Below are positions 24,795 to 34,115 of a stretch of DNA of 57,530 nucleotides, one piece after another. This DNA comes from an uncultured Dorea sp. (lineage in GTDB: Bacteria; Bacillota; Clostridia; Lachnospirales; Lachnospiraceae), in NCBI GenBank assembly GCA_910584265.1, contig CAJTZE010000018.1, forward strand, positions 1 through 57,530, given 5' to 3'. The notes beneath the pieces are model-generated. The model did not search any database. It worked only from the letters and a program-made list of their open reading frames with translations, and was not told where the DNA came from. Both the position numbers and the translations under genes were made by a program. Positions within the stretch are counted from its first letter, which is position 1. The number at the start of each line of letters is the position of its first letter.

Positions 24795-26020
24795 ACTCCG
24801 ACACCTCCAATCCAATTACTGAAAACTCCCAGCGCAATGCCGACGCCGGTGGCAATGTACACAAATACAAGCAGCGCGTCTATCATCCTTACCGTTCCCG
24901 ATAAGAAATCACTGTCCGCAATATCCCGGATCGCATTAACAAAAGCCGCTCCCGGCACCAGCGGCATGATCCCGGCGATGATCATACCGTCTATCTGCAT
25001 GGAAACCGGAACAAACACATACATCAATACAGCCATTGTTGTAATCAGAATGCCGCCGAAAATATTGATAATAATCTTGGAAAGCCTGTGCTTTCCGGCA
25101 AACAATACCCATATGTACAAAATGCATCCAATAAAAAAAGCACAAATGCTCTCCATAGCGCTGGCACCCAGAAGATATCCAAAGGCGCTGGCGCCTGCCC
25201 CGGCCGCCACAATAAGATGAGATTTCTTCTTTGCAGGCATATGCTCAATCTGGTCAAGCTCTTCGATTGCCTCATCCAGACTGATCATACCGGCCGTAAT
25301 CTTTCTGGACAGATCATTAACTTCTGCCACAATCGCAAGATTTGCGCTGGATAAGGGTACATGCTTGATCTTGGAATATACCTCTTCGCCGTCCCGTTCT
25401 GCATTGATAAAGATAGCATGGCTTAACACAAAGGTATCCACCTCCTCTACGTGATACCGCTTGCAGATGCGCTGGATCGTCTCGTCCACACGGAAAATCT
25501 CCGCGCCGTTCTTTAACAGGGTACGCCCCGCATTCAGCGCAAAATTCACGACCTTTTTCAAGTCAACCTCCGCGTCCAGCTGCTTTTTCAGATACACCAG
25601 ATCCGTCATCTGTTTCCCGTCCAGATAAATCGGCTCCTGATAATTGTGCACATAGTAATCATTCAGCGTGTGGGAATACTCAAATCCGCCCTTTTTATAA
25701 GCCCTCATGCTTTCTTCATAATCCCATGTTCCAACATACATAGTATCACATTCACTGCGGTATCTCTCGCTGAGATAATGTATCATCGCCCGGGTATAGC
25801 CCTTACCGCCATTTCCATAAGTGGTCACCAGATTCCTTATCTCGCACTCCCGGTTCCCGGAAACCGTGACTACCGCCAGCGTACAGAGTTCCTTCCCCTC
25901 ATATAACGCAAACATATCCCCAGTGTCCAGATATCTGTATATCATGTCCCTCTGAGGATCTGTCAGCAAAAGTAAATCCATATATTTCGTTTTATTTTCT
26001 ATAATCTGTTGAAATCTCAT
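24776..26020 (-). CDS. GNAT acetyltransferase fused to ThrE-type exporter (DUF1212)
   Basis: 414 residues from the ATG at 26020 (AGGGGG 6 bases upstream). Residues 1 to about 150 form a GNAT domain: acetyl-CoA loop GNGGKGYTRAMIHYL, then MYVGTWDYEESMRAYKKGGFEY. Residues about 155-275 are the soluble DUF1212 segment (GRTLLKNGAEIFRVDETIQRIC, DTFVLSHAIF), followed by about five transmembrane helices with the exporter segment IMPLVPGAAFVNAIRD. The classical YjjP-type subunit is about 250 residues and lacks the GNAT part. The reading frame is continuous. The fusion suggests acetylation linked to amino-acid export. Overlaps the YjjB-type gene. Confidence 0.85.
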   Translation of the reverse strand: MRFQQIIENKTKYMDLLLLTDPQRDMIYRYLDTGDMFALYEGKELCTLAVVTVSGNRECEIRNLVTTYGNGGKGYTRAMIHYLSERYRSECDTMYVGTWDYEESMRAYKKGGFEYSHTLNDYYVHNYQEPIYLDGKQMTDLVYLKKQLDAEVDLKKVVNFALNAGRTLLKNGAEIFRVDETIQRICKRYHVEEVDTFVLSHAIFINAERDGEEVYSKIKHVPLSSANLAIVAEVNDLSRKITAGMISLDEAIEELDQIEHMPAKKKSHLIVAAGAGASAFGYLLGASAMESICAFFIGCILYIWVLFAGKHRLSKIIINIFGGILITTMAVLMYVFVPVSMQIDGMIIAGIMPLVPGAAFVNAIRDIADSDFLSGTVRMIDALLVFVYIATGVGIALGVFSNWIGGVGVCLTGL

Positions 26021-26185
26021 AGTCATCCCCCTATGCCGGGCAGCGGATGCATCCCCCGCATCCTGCTTTGTCTGTCCATGCAAATCTCACACATTATAGC
26101 ACTGTCCTTCCGAAAATTACAGCTATTTTTACATTTTTTCTATTATAATTATTCATACAATCTATAAGAGAATGTAATAATACTA

Positions 26186-27124
26186 CTATTCTGCCGATAT
26201 GTGGACCGCGGCAATTGCTCCGTCAGCCGCTGCAGTCACCACCTGCCTCACCGATTTCACCCGGATATCCCCGGCCGCATAGACTCCGTCTAAGCTGGTA
26301 CGCATATCCCCGCCGGTCCGGATATATCCCCGTTCATCCATATCAACCATTCCCTTTACCAGAGATGAATTCGGAATATTTCCCACAAAACCGAAGAGCC
26401 CAAGCATGCCGTCCGCCGGGTCTGCCGTAATCCTCGTCAGTTCTCCGGTTTTTACGTTCCGGATAACAAGGCCCTGCAGCATGCCTTCACCAAAAGCTTC
26501 CTCCACCACACTATCCCAGAGGAACTCAATCTTTGGATTCTGGAATGCCCGCTCTTGAATAGACTTTACAGCCCGAAGCCGGTCCCTCCTGTGGACGATC
26601 GTAACCTTTCTGGCGAATCTGGTCAGATAGACTGCCTCTTCTACCGCCGCATCCCCGCCGCCGGACACATACACATCCAAACCGGTAAAGAAATTCCCGT
26701 CACAGGTGGCACAGTAAGAAATTCCGCTCCCCTTAAACTGCGCTTCACCTTTACACCCGATGGGTCTTGGCGATGCTCCCATGGCAAGGACCACAAAACG
26801 TCCGCGGTAGGTTTCCTTCTGCCCTGCAAGCTCCTTCACTTCCTGATCCAGAACCGCTTCCGTAATCACGTCCTGCACTCTCACCGCCCCGAACTGCTCC
26901 GCCTGAAGCGCCATCCGGTCTGCAAGGCTCCGTCCGGTCTCTCCTTCCAGCATTTGTCCGGGGTAATTCTCAATGGCATCCGTAGCCGCGATCTGTCCGC
27001 CGTTTATTCCCTTTTCAATTACAAGCACCGACAGTCCGCCTCTCGCTGCATACAGCGCCGCAGACAGCCCCGCCGGCCCTGCTCCCAAAATTATTACGTC
27101 ATAAATTTTCTTATCCATGTTCAT
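26186..27124 (-). CDS. trxB: Thioredoxin-disulfide reductase
   Basis: 312 residues, low-molecular-weight flavoenzyme that reduces thioredoxin with NADPH. FAD-binding GAGPAGLSAALYAARGG, redox pair in CATCD, NADPH-binding GGGDAAVEEA and HRRDRLRA, and the final FAD segment VYAAGDI are all intact. GAGGAAAG lies upstream of the first ATG; a second ATG six bases later is also possible. Single gene; no thioredoxin gene is adjacent. Confidence 0.95.
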   Translation of the reverse strand: MNMDKKIYDVIILGAGPAGLSAALYAARGGLSVLVIEKGINGGQIAATDAIENYPGQMLEGETGRSLADRMALQAEQFGAVRVQDVITEAVLDQEVKELAGQKETYRGRFVVLAMGASPRPIGCKGEAQFKGSGISYCATCDGNFFTGLDVYVSGGGDAAVEEAVYLTRFARKVTIVHRRDRLRAVKSIQERAFQNPKIEFLWDSVVEEAFGEGMLQGLVIRNVKTGELTRITADPADGMLGLFGFVGNIPNSSLVKGMVDMDERGYIRTGGDMRTSLDGVYAAGDIRVKSVRQVVTAAADGAIAAVHISAE

Positions 27125-27177
27125 TATTATTTCAGCTTTCCTCTATTCTATACCTAACTTTTCTATACCCGACTTTT

Positions 27178-28611
27178 CTACACATGAATTTCCGCTTTCA
27201 CGCCGAGAAGCTCTTTGTTCTTCTCCAGCATCGGCCTGATCACCTTAGTTAGATACTGCTCCACCTGCAGTTCCCCCCGTCCCGTATATTTTGCCGGATC
27301 CATAGCCTTCTTCAATTCCTCCAGCGTCAGGTTAAATGCCGGATCTTCCGCGATCAGCTCCAGGAGGTTATTATCCAGTCCCTCTGCCTTCACATTCCGT
27401 CCAGCCTCCATAGATAATTCACGGATGCGCTCATGCAGCTCCTGCCTGTCTCCGCCGGCCTTTACCGCATCCATCATAATATTCTCCGTCGCCATAAACG
27501 GAAGCTCTGCCATCAGACGCTTCTCAATTACCTTCGGATATACCACCAGGCCGGCCGCCACATTCAGGCACAGATCCAGGATTCCGTCGATGGCAAGGAA
27601 CCCTTCCGGAATGCTCAGCCGCTTATTTGCCGAATCATCCAGCGTCCGCTCAAACCACTGAGCCGCCGATGTGACCGCCGGATTCAGCGCATCCACCATC
27701 ACATATCTCGACAGGGATGCGATCCGCTCGCTCCGCATCGGATTCCGCTTATAAGCCATAGCAGAAGAACCAATCTGGGTCTTCTCAAACGGCTCCTCCA
27801 CCTCCTTCAAATGCTGCAGAAGCCGGATATCATTGGAAAACTTGTGGGCGCTTGCGGCGATCCCAGCAAGCACATTCAGCACTCTGGTGTCCACCTTACG
27901 AGAATAGGTCTGTCCGGATACCGGATAACACTCGTCAAAACCCATCTTCTCCGCGATCATCGGATCGATCTTATCAATCGTCTCCTGGTCTCCGTCAAAC
28001 AGCTCCAGAAAGCTTGCCTGCGTACCGGTCGTCCCCTTGGAGCCGAGAAGCTTTAGGCTTCCTGCCACATACTCCAAATCCTCCAGATCCATAGCAAATT
28101 CCTGCATCCAGAGCGCCGCCCTCTTGCCTACCGTCGTGGGCTGAGCCGGCTGGAAATGGGTAAATGCAAGGGTCGGCTGTCCCTTATATTGTTCGGCAAA
28201 ATCAGCAAGCTCCGCGATCACATTCACCAGCTTTGTCTTTACCAGCTTAAGCGCCTCTGCCATAACAATCATGTCCGTATTATCCCCCACATAGCAGGAT
28301 GTAGCTCCCAGATGGATAATTCCCTTCGCTTTGGGGCACTGCACTCCGTAGGCATACACATGGGACATGACATCGTGGCGCACAATCCTCTCCCGTTCCT
28401 TTGCCACATCATAGTTGATATCCTCCGCATGGCTCTTAAGCTCTTCGATCTGCTCCTCTGTAATATCGAGTCCCAGCTCCTTCTCCGTCTCCGCAAGGGC
28501 TATCCACAGCCTTCTCCATGTACGGAACTTCATATCCGGGGAAAAGATATACTGCATCTCCTTACTTGCATAACGCTCAGATAATGGACTCTGATACCTG
28601 TCATAACTCAT
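27178..28611 (-). CDS. purB: Adenylosuccinate lyase
   Basis: 477 residues, fumarase/aspartase superfamily. It catalyses two steps of purine synthesis, release of fumarate from SAICAR and from adenylosuccinate. The signature GSSAMAYKRNPMRSE (catalytic Ser loop) is intact, with HLGATSCYVGDN and TFSH-equivalent AFTHFQPAQPTTVGKR. AAGGAGG lies just before the ATG. It follows the DUF5716 triad by about 50 bases on the same strand, so read-through is possible. Confidence 0.96.
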   Translation of the reverse strand: MSYDRYQSPLSERYASKEMQYIFSPDMKFRTWRRLWIALAETEKELGLDITEEQIEELKSHAEDINYDVAKERERIVRHDVMSHVYAYGVQCPKAKGIIHLGATSCYVGDNTDMIVMAEALKLVKTKLVNVIAELADFAEQYKGQPTLAFTHFQPAQPTTVGKRAALWMQEFAMDLEDLEYVAGSLKLLGSKGTTGTQASFLELFDGDQETIDKIDPMIAEKMGFDECYPVSGQTYSRKVDTRVLNVLAGIAASAHKFSNDIRLLQHLKEVEEPFEKTQIGSSAMAYKRNPMRSERIASLSRYVMVDALNPAVTSAAQWFERTLDDSANKRLSIPEGFLAIDGILDLCLNVAAGLVVYPKVIEKRLMAELPFMATENIMMDAVKAGGDRQELHERIRELSMEAGRNVKAEGLDNNLLELIAEDPAFNLTLEELKKAMDPAKYTGRGELQVEQYLTKVIRPMLEKNKELLGVKAEIHV

Positions 28612-28663
28612 GTTTTCTCCTCCTTATTAATGACCGCGTTGCGGCTTTTACAGTTCTATATCA

Positions 28664-29431
28664 TTATTTATTGGTTCTTCTGTACTCTTGCTTCCAGCGT
28701 TCATAGGATTCATCCGTAATATCCGGGTTCATCTGCCTTTCCGCCGCCTTCAGTTCTTCCTTAAACTCCGCGTCCAGAGCGAGATAAACAGGTTCCCTGG
28801 AAAGCATCTTTACATACTTTGCCTCCGGCAGATACCGGTAGCAGCAATACAGATACGCCCGCAGCATATCAGGCTCCCGGCAGATCTCAAAGCCCTTCTC
28901 ATACATATGGGCCGCTTCCTCATAAAAAAACATCCTGCCATAGGCCGCCCCAAGGCATGCATAAACCCTGCCGTAAAACTCCTTTTCCACCGAATCGTCC
29001 CATTCCTTGTGGATGATCGACTGATAGATCAGGATTGCAGAAGCATTCTCGCCGGAATTTAAAAGGTTATCCGCCTTATATTTCTCCCGCTCCACCTCGT
29101 TCTGGTTCCTGAGCCGTTCCAGTATATTCTGCATCTTTGTGATCTCTGCCATCGAATAGATGGAAGCATAACTCAAGATAGTCAGCAGAAACTGTTCCAC
29201 AGAACCGCTGTGCTCCAGCTGGTTTCTCAGCTCTGCAGACAGCTCATACAGCTCCAGTTCTTCCTCCAGCCAGTCGCAGAGCTTTCTATTCACAATGGTA
29301 TAATCCACAAGATACAGATTATTGCAGAAATAATAGCACAGCTCTTCTATGGTATAGATGTGCATATGGACTCTTGCAATCTCATATGGATGTTTTGCTT
29401 TTTTCTTATGACAGAGAATTAAACTGCCCAT
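28664..29431 (-). CDS. TPR-like helical protein, third gene of the DUF5717/DUF5716 triad
   Basis: 255 residues, soluble and almost all helical. The N-terminal third (YTIEELCYYFCNNLYLVDYTI) resembles a conserved capping helix pair; residues about 125-200 contain TPR-like repeats (YGRVYACLGAAYGRMFFYEEAAHMYEKGFE). No catalytic motif is visible. AGGAGG lies 5 bases before the ATG, inside the end of the DUF5716 gene, which it overlaps by 26 bases: a sign of coupled translation. Its function is unknown; TPR proteins often act as scaffolds or partners of Hsp70-like ATPases, which suits its neighbour. Confidence 0.7.
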   Translation of the reverse strand: MGSLILCHKKKAKHPYEIARVHMHIYTIEELCYYFCNNLYLVDYTIVNRKLCDWLEEELELYELSAELRNQLEHSGSVEQFLLTILSYASIYSMAEITKMQNILERLRNQNEVEREKYKADNLLNSGENASAILIYQSIIHKEWDDSVEKEFYGRVYACLGAAYGRMFFYEEAAHMYEKGFEICREPDMLRAYLYCCYRYLPEAKYVKMLSREPVYLALDAEFKEELKAAERQMNPDITDESYERWKQEYRRTNK

Positions 29432-30689
29432 TGCTTCCTCCTAAATGTATCGTTTTTTCTGTCTGAAAATCCGTCGCCGGATAAAATTCTCCAAAGCCAA
29501 TATCCCGAAACCTGATCTTACAGGTATTCTCGTCCAGAAACATGGTTTCAATGGACAGCCTGAGCGCATAGTCATTTCTCTCAGGAAGTCCCTCCAGAGA
29601 CACCGTCTCAGCCTGCAGCTCTCCTGTTGCCAGAGACTCTATGTGGATCTCAATATCAGAGGTATCCTCTAAAAGCACCTCCCACTGTCCGTCCGACTCA
29701 TACCAGTGGTTTCCCCACTCCACGATCGGATACCAGCCTTCCTTACCGTGTACCCGCATCCGAAGGCACACCTGCTCCATCATCTTGGTCTCATCCAGAT
29801 AAACCGGCATTTCATCATCATCGCTCATTCTGCGGTGGGAGCCATAGCAGGCTCCCTTGCTATACAGGTTATTACCGATAAATGCCCTGCGCCCGTTGCA
29901 GAGCACCTTCAATGAGCTGGGATACCAGTTATTCTCGAATCCCTCGCCCGTAAGAAATACGGAAGAGACCACCTTCTTCTCAAAGACACTTTGGATAAAT
30001 GCCTTAAACCGCTCGTCCGCGTCCTTTGCCTTATCCACATTCAACACCGGATACACAGCCGCAAGCTCTTTCATCTGGGCATTTGCAACCTCATCCACCG
30101 TCACAAACATATCGGCCCCCCGGCCGCTCACAGTCTTTAGCTTACGAAGCATATACGCGCGGATCTCATTCCGGTCACAATAAAACAGCGCCGCCTCATA
30201 CTGCCACAGCTCCTTGGGCTGATAAAACATATAGTGGCAGAAGCTCTCCTTAAAATCCTGTACAAACACCCTCTCCTTCGGCACGCCGAGGAATCTCCCC
30301 AGCCCCTTTAGCATCTTACTGATATCAATATCCGTCTTCGGCACGGAAAATGTAATGTAATCAATCTGTTCAAATTTCTCCAGGGCAAGCCGCAGAAACT
30401 TAGCCAAGAGCCACACTGCGTCCCGGATCTGTCCGGCAAAGTTCACCCGCTCCTGCCTGACCGCCCTGCCATACAGCTCAGAGATCGTACATCTCTCATC
30501 CACCGAGGCCAGATGCTTTGCCTCTTTTCCGTAAAGCCACCTATTATTCATGTAGCCCAGGATCAGCGGAATCTGATAATTATCTACCGCCGCCTCCAGC
30601 GTCTCCGGCTCATGCTTCTCCCGGTCATAATAGCTGATCTGGCAAAATTCTTCATTCAGTTCTAGTCCAAGTATGCTGCCGCCCCTCAC
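29406..30689 (-). CDS. DUF5716 family protein, actin/Hsp70-like fold
   Basis: 427 residues from a GTG start (AGGAGGG 8 bases upstream). The N-terminus ILGLELNEEFCQISYYD looks like the phosphate-1 loop of actin/Hsp70 ATPases, YITFSVPK and GVPKERVFVQDFKES resemble the middle of the fold, and SSVFLTGEGFENNWY resembles the adenosine motif. A C-terminal beta-rich domain (about residues 300-415) follows. The assignment to DUF5716 and the fold comparison are from pattern recognition and are not proven. It lies 3 bases after DUF5717 and overlaps the TPR-like gene, so the three form one operon. Confidence 0.72.
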   Translation of the reverse strand: MRGGSILGLELNEEFCQISYYDREKHEPETLEAAVDNYQIPLILGYMNNRWLYGKEAKHLASVDERCTISELYGRAVRQERVNFAGQIRDAVWLLAKFLRLALEKFEQIDYITFSVPKTDIDISKMLKGLGRFLGVPKERVFVQDFKESFCHYMFYQPKELWQYEAALFYCDRNEIRAYMLRKLKTVSGRGADMFVTVDEVANAQMKELAAVYPVLNVDKAKDADERFKAFIQSVFEKKVVSSVFLTGEGFENNWYPSSLKVLCNGRRAFIGNNLYSKGACYGSHRRMSDDDEMPVYLDETKMMEQVCLRMRVHGKEGWYPIVEWGNHWYESDGQWEVLLEDTSDIEIHIESLATGELQAETVSLEGLPERNDYALRLSIETMFLDENTCKIRFRDIGFGEFYPATDFQTEKTIHLGGSNGQFNSLS

Positions 30690-30692
30690 TTA

Positions 30693-33600
30693 TTACACCC
30701 TCCTGTTATATTCCCGGAACATCTTGTCTGCAAAATAAAGCTCCTGCTCATACTCCATCATCGCCCGTTTTCTCTCAGCCGGTCCCATAAATGCCATAGC
30801 ATTCAGCTTTCCATATTTTCCAGTTGCAGTAATCTTTCTCTCCTGCTTCAAGATCTGTTCCGGTTCTGTATGGGCCTTTTTGATCCTGTCATTACTTTCA
30901 TGAAAAGAATATCTGACATGCTCGTCCCCAAACAGAATAAAATCCTTCACATAAATATTCTCATACATAGGCGTCAGGCTCTCTGTCTGATAACCGAGGT
31001 CTTCCAGTTCTCCCCGGCGCATCTTATAGATCAGCTTCACCTTGCCGCCGGGCGATGCCTGATAGGATATCATTGCCCGGTCATACAGCTGCACTTCCCT
31101 GAGCCAGCTTTCTTTATAGTTCAGATAAAACGGGAATATGATCTGCTTCTCGCACATCTCTCTTAAAAGCCTGTGCAGGATCTCCTCTGCTTCCGGCGGA
31201 ATTTCCCTTTCTGCATAATACTGGAGCAGCGCAATCTTACAGATATCTGCCAGCTCCTCTTCTCTGTGTTCCTCATTCAAGAGCACTTCAAATATAGAAC
31301 GGCCCATTTCCCTGCCATACACCACATACTCCTTGCACACGAAGGCGAGATATGCCTGTTTCAGCCGGAAATAAGGATTTCCATTCACATAGTAATCCAC
31401 AAAAATATCCTCTTCTCCGAACATAACCTCCGAGAACAGCATCTGTGTAATAATCCGCTCGCCAAGCTTCGTAACTGGAAGCTCATACTCCTTGGCCACC
31501 TTCCAGAGCGCTTTCATGCTTCTGGTAGAGCCGCAGTAATAATTAGCCAGATAGGTTAAGGTAACTTTATCGTACTGCTGCCGCTTAAACATCTCAAAGC
31601 TCAGATACAGCATAAAATCATCTTCCTCATAGCTGTCTTCCCGAATCCGCTTTGTGCACAACCGGAACACCTCTTTCTCGTCAAAGGCACGCACCCCGTA
31701 CTGCACAATATTCTCAAAATTCACTTCCAGCTTACTGCCTTCACTTCCCCAGTTCGCGATTCTGGACATATACTTCCTGCACATTTCCATATAGCGCGGT
31801 TCATAGAACAGACGCTTCGTCTCAAATGCCACGGAATCCGTATGATAGAACCCGTCCATAGACTCCCAGACGATCCTCGCCTCTTTGTCATACAGATAGA
31901 CAACCATGCCTTCCTTCTTATAGGGCACCCTCTGCTGGATGCTTCCATCCTTCTCGATCACAAGAACACATTTCAGGTTATGAACCTTTGTCTTTACCTC
32001 ATAAGCATAGCAGATATCCCGCATGGCCTCCAGACGCTCGCCGGTCATTTCCTCCTCCACACAGAATCTCTTGTATACGACCTTCAGGGAATCCGTAATA
32101 TGCCGTTTCAAAAGCTGCTCCCAGGCAAAAATAACCATCTGCTCCCGGTAGCTGATATACAGATCGCTGGCATACTCCTCGTAGGTGATCAGATTTGCAT
32201 AGAGAAGCGCCGCCTTCTTATAATCCAGCGAATTGCCATGCATAAAATAGAGGAAAATAGACCTTGGAAGCGCCTCTCTTACATTCTCCTCCTCTATCGT
32301 AGACATATAGTATTCATACAGTCTTGCAATCTTAAGCTCTGCATCCACCGCTCTCTGATACCACACAAAATACCGCTTATCCAGCTTATTGCCCTTGATC
32401 AAAAGCGTACAGATCGTATTCAGGATCATCGTTTCCGGATACATACCGTAGATCCGCTCCAGAATGTGGAACAGAAAATGGCTGTAGCTTTTCTGCTGGC
32501 TCGCAAGATTCGATACATACAGGGCAAATTCCCTCGGCATCAGCCGGTACTTAGACGCAAAATTCAGTACAATCAGCTCAAACTTCCCCAGCTTCTTCAG
32601 CAGCATGTTCCTGTCTTTGTAGCACTGGAATGCCTGAAGCAGGAACAGAACTCCATTTGTCTGATAATTATAGTAATACTGCTCCAATGCCCGAAGCTTC
32701 CGATTGCTGTCCCGGTACTGGGGATCAATATCCAGAAGCATCAAAAGCAGCAGCGTAGAATCCTGATGGCGCATGTAAATCTTTCCGACCTCATCCACCA
32801 CCCGGCTCATATGGCTTCCCGCACCCCGCACCAGCGCCGTCAGATACAGATAATAGGCATTGCTGATCGGGTCCTTTCCTATTGCAAACCGGTTATAATT
32901 ATAATTTTCCAGAATCCACTTGGCATCCTCAACCCGTCTGCCGCGCAGATAAACATGAGCCTGAAACAGCTGCAGGAACTCATCCATCGGCACATACTGG
33001 CGCATCTTCTTGACCTTTTCCACTGCGCTGTCTACCCATTGGGCAAGCTCCATGCGGCCGCCCATGCAGGAGACATACTCCTTCACGATCTGCGCCATCA
33101 TAAATTCAATCTCACGGCGTTCCTCATTAATACTTACATTCTGGATCACTTCTACGTCATAGGGAAGTATCTCATAAGGCGTTACCAGAAGCACCTTTCC
33201 GAAATTCCGGCCCGCATGCAGCTTATCCGGGTTCACCAGAAAGTCCACCTGATATACGTTTCCAACAAAATCATCTGTAGAAAGACGGCTCCGCCCCACC
33301 GACAGGAATCCTCCCTCTGTGCGCACCTCAATGGGCATATAGCCCCATGTATTTTTAATAATCGTCACCATTCCCTTAGTGACCTCTTTGATGTCCTCAA
33401 AAAACATTCCCTCGCCCGGCAGGGTCAGAAAAATGCATTCCTTCTGCTTGATCCCCACAAGAAACTCTTCCATGGCCTGCTCGCCCAGGGACCATTTTCT
33501 CATATTATCATATAAATAGAAGGTTCTGGTATTCTCGTATTTTAATACCTCATAAAATTCCCTGGATCGGAACAGCTTCTGAGCCTCTGTAAAATCCCGG

Positions 33601-34004
33601 ATTGCAAGCTTCCTGAAATCGTCCGTATTCTGAACCTTGCCATAGCTTGTCATTACATAGGGCTTCTCAATGATCGCAGTAAAGGGAACACGGTACTCTC
33701 CTCCGGTACAGACAACGGTAAAATCCCCCTGCTCCACATGTCCCGGAAGCAGTCCCCTTCCGTCATACTCAAAATCCACCCTGACAGGATTCCCCTCAAA
33801 TCCCTGATCAATGCAGCGCATACGAAATGAAGACGGATATACAAGTCCCCTGATGGTACCCTCTGCCCGGTTCTTGATCGTAAAGCTTCCCCGGTACACC
33901 TCGCCTTCACCAATTGTAAGAATCAGGCTTGTCTCTGGAAAGACGACCTGCGGCTTTAACACCTGAAAGTCCCCTTTAGAAAACTTTTTAATTTTATTTT
34001 TCAA
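30693..34004 (-). CDS. DUF5717 family large helical-repeat protein
   Basis: 1103 residues from TTG at 34004, preferred because AGAGGTG lies 7 bases upstream; the ATG at 34025 has no site. Residues about 15-115 form a beta-sandwich-like domain (VYRGSFTIKNRAEGTIRGLV), a second beta region spans about 190-290, and from about 290 to 800 the protein is a solenoid of helices resembling TPR repeats with many aromatic residues. A further beta segment (MVVYLYDKEARIVWES) interrupts it near residue 690, and the C-terminus is basic. No signal peptide or transmembrane helix is seen, so it is probably cytosolic. Function unknown. First gene of the triad. Confidence 0.72.
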   Translation of the reverse strand: MKNKIKKFSKGDFQVLKPQVVFPETSLILTIGEGEVYRGSFTIKNRAEGTIRGLVYPSSFRMRCIDQGFEGNPVRVDFEYDGRGLLPGHVEQGDFTVVCTGGEYRVPFTAIIEKPYVMTSYGKVQNTDDFRKLAIRDFTEAQKLFRSREFYEVLKYENTRTFYLYDNMRKWSLGEQAMEEFLVGIKQKECIFLTLPGEGMFFEDIKEVTKGMVTIIKNTWGYMPIEVRTEGGFLSVGRSRLSTDDFVGNVYQVDFLVNPDKLHAGRNFGKVLLVTPYEILPYDVEVIQNVSINEERREIEFMMAQIVKEYVSCMGGRMELAQWVDSAVEKVKKMRQYVPMDEFLQLFQAHVYLRGRRVEDAKWILENYNYNRFAIGKDPISNAYYLYLTALVRGAGSHMSRVVDEVGKIYMRHQDSTLLLLMLLDIDPQYRDSNRKLRALEQYYYNYQTNGVLFLLQAFQCYKDRNMLLKKLGKFELIVLNFASKYRLMPREFALYVSNLASQQKSYSHFLFHILERIYGMYPETMILNTICTLLIKGNKLDKRYFVWYQRAVDAELKIARLYEYYMSTIEEENVREALPRSIFLYFMHGNSLDYKKAALLYANLITYEEYASDLYISYREQMVIFAWEQLLKRHITDSLKVVYKRFCVEEEMTGERLEAMRDICYAYEVKTKVHNLKCVLVIEKDGSIQQRVPYKKEGMVVYLYDKEARIVWESMDGFYHTDSVAFETKRLFYEPRYMEMCRKYMSRIANWGSEGSKLEVNFENIVQYGVRAFDEKEVFRLCTKRIREDSYEEDDFMLYLSFEMFKRQQYDKVTLTYLANYYCGSTRSMKALWKVAKEYELPVTKLGERIITQMLFSEVMFGEEDIFVDYYVNGNPYFRLKQAYLAFVCKEYVVYGREMGRSIFEVLLNEEHREEELADICKIALLQYYAEREIPPEAEEILHRLLREMCEKQIIFPFYLNYKESWLREVQLYDRAMISYQASPGGKVKLIYKMRRGELEDLGYQTESLTPMYENIYVKDFILFGDEHVRYSFHESNDRIKKAHTEPEQILKQERKITATGKYGKLNAMAFMGPAERKRAMMEYEQELYFADKMFREYNRRV

Positions 34005-34024
34005 GCCATTCACCTCTTTAAGCA

Positions 34025-34052
34025 TTGCATTTTATTTTGAACACACTATAAT
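34025..34052 (+). promoter_or_regulatory. Promoter of the aminotransferase gene
   Basis: TTGCAT, 16-bp spacer, TATAAT. It overlaps the start of the triad: the two divergent -10 boxes lie 2 bases apart, so the polymerases should interfere with each other. Confidence 0.6.
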
Positions 34053-34054
34053 AA

Positions 34055-34084
34055 ATTATAGCATTATTCTATGAAGTATGTAAA
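34055..34084 (-). promoter_or_regulatory. Promoter of the DUF5717/DUF5716/TPR triad
   Basis: Minus strand TTTACA, 18-bp spacer, TATAAT. The -10 box is one half of the palindrome CTATAATAAATTATAG; the other half is the -10 of the divergent aminotransferase promoter. Confidence 0.6.
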
Positions 34085-34115
34085 TGGTCAAAGCACAAAA
34101 TATAGGAGAATTATT

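Noticed and set aside
31842..33515. Open frame of 557 codons on the plus strand opposite DUF5717
   Set aside because: It mirrors the coding strand of a well-supported gene, has no ribosome binding site, no recognisable domain and a composition (many His, Ile, Leu) typical of a shadow frame.
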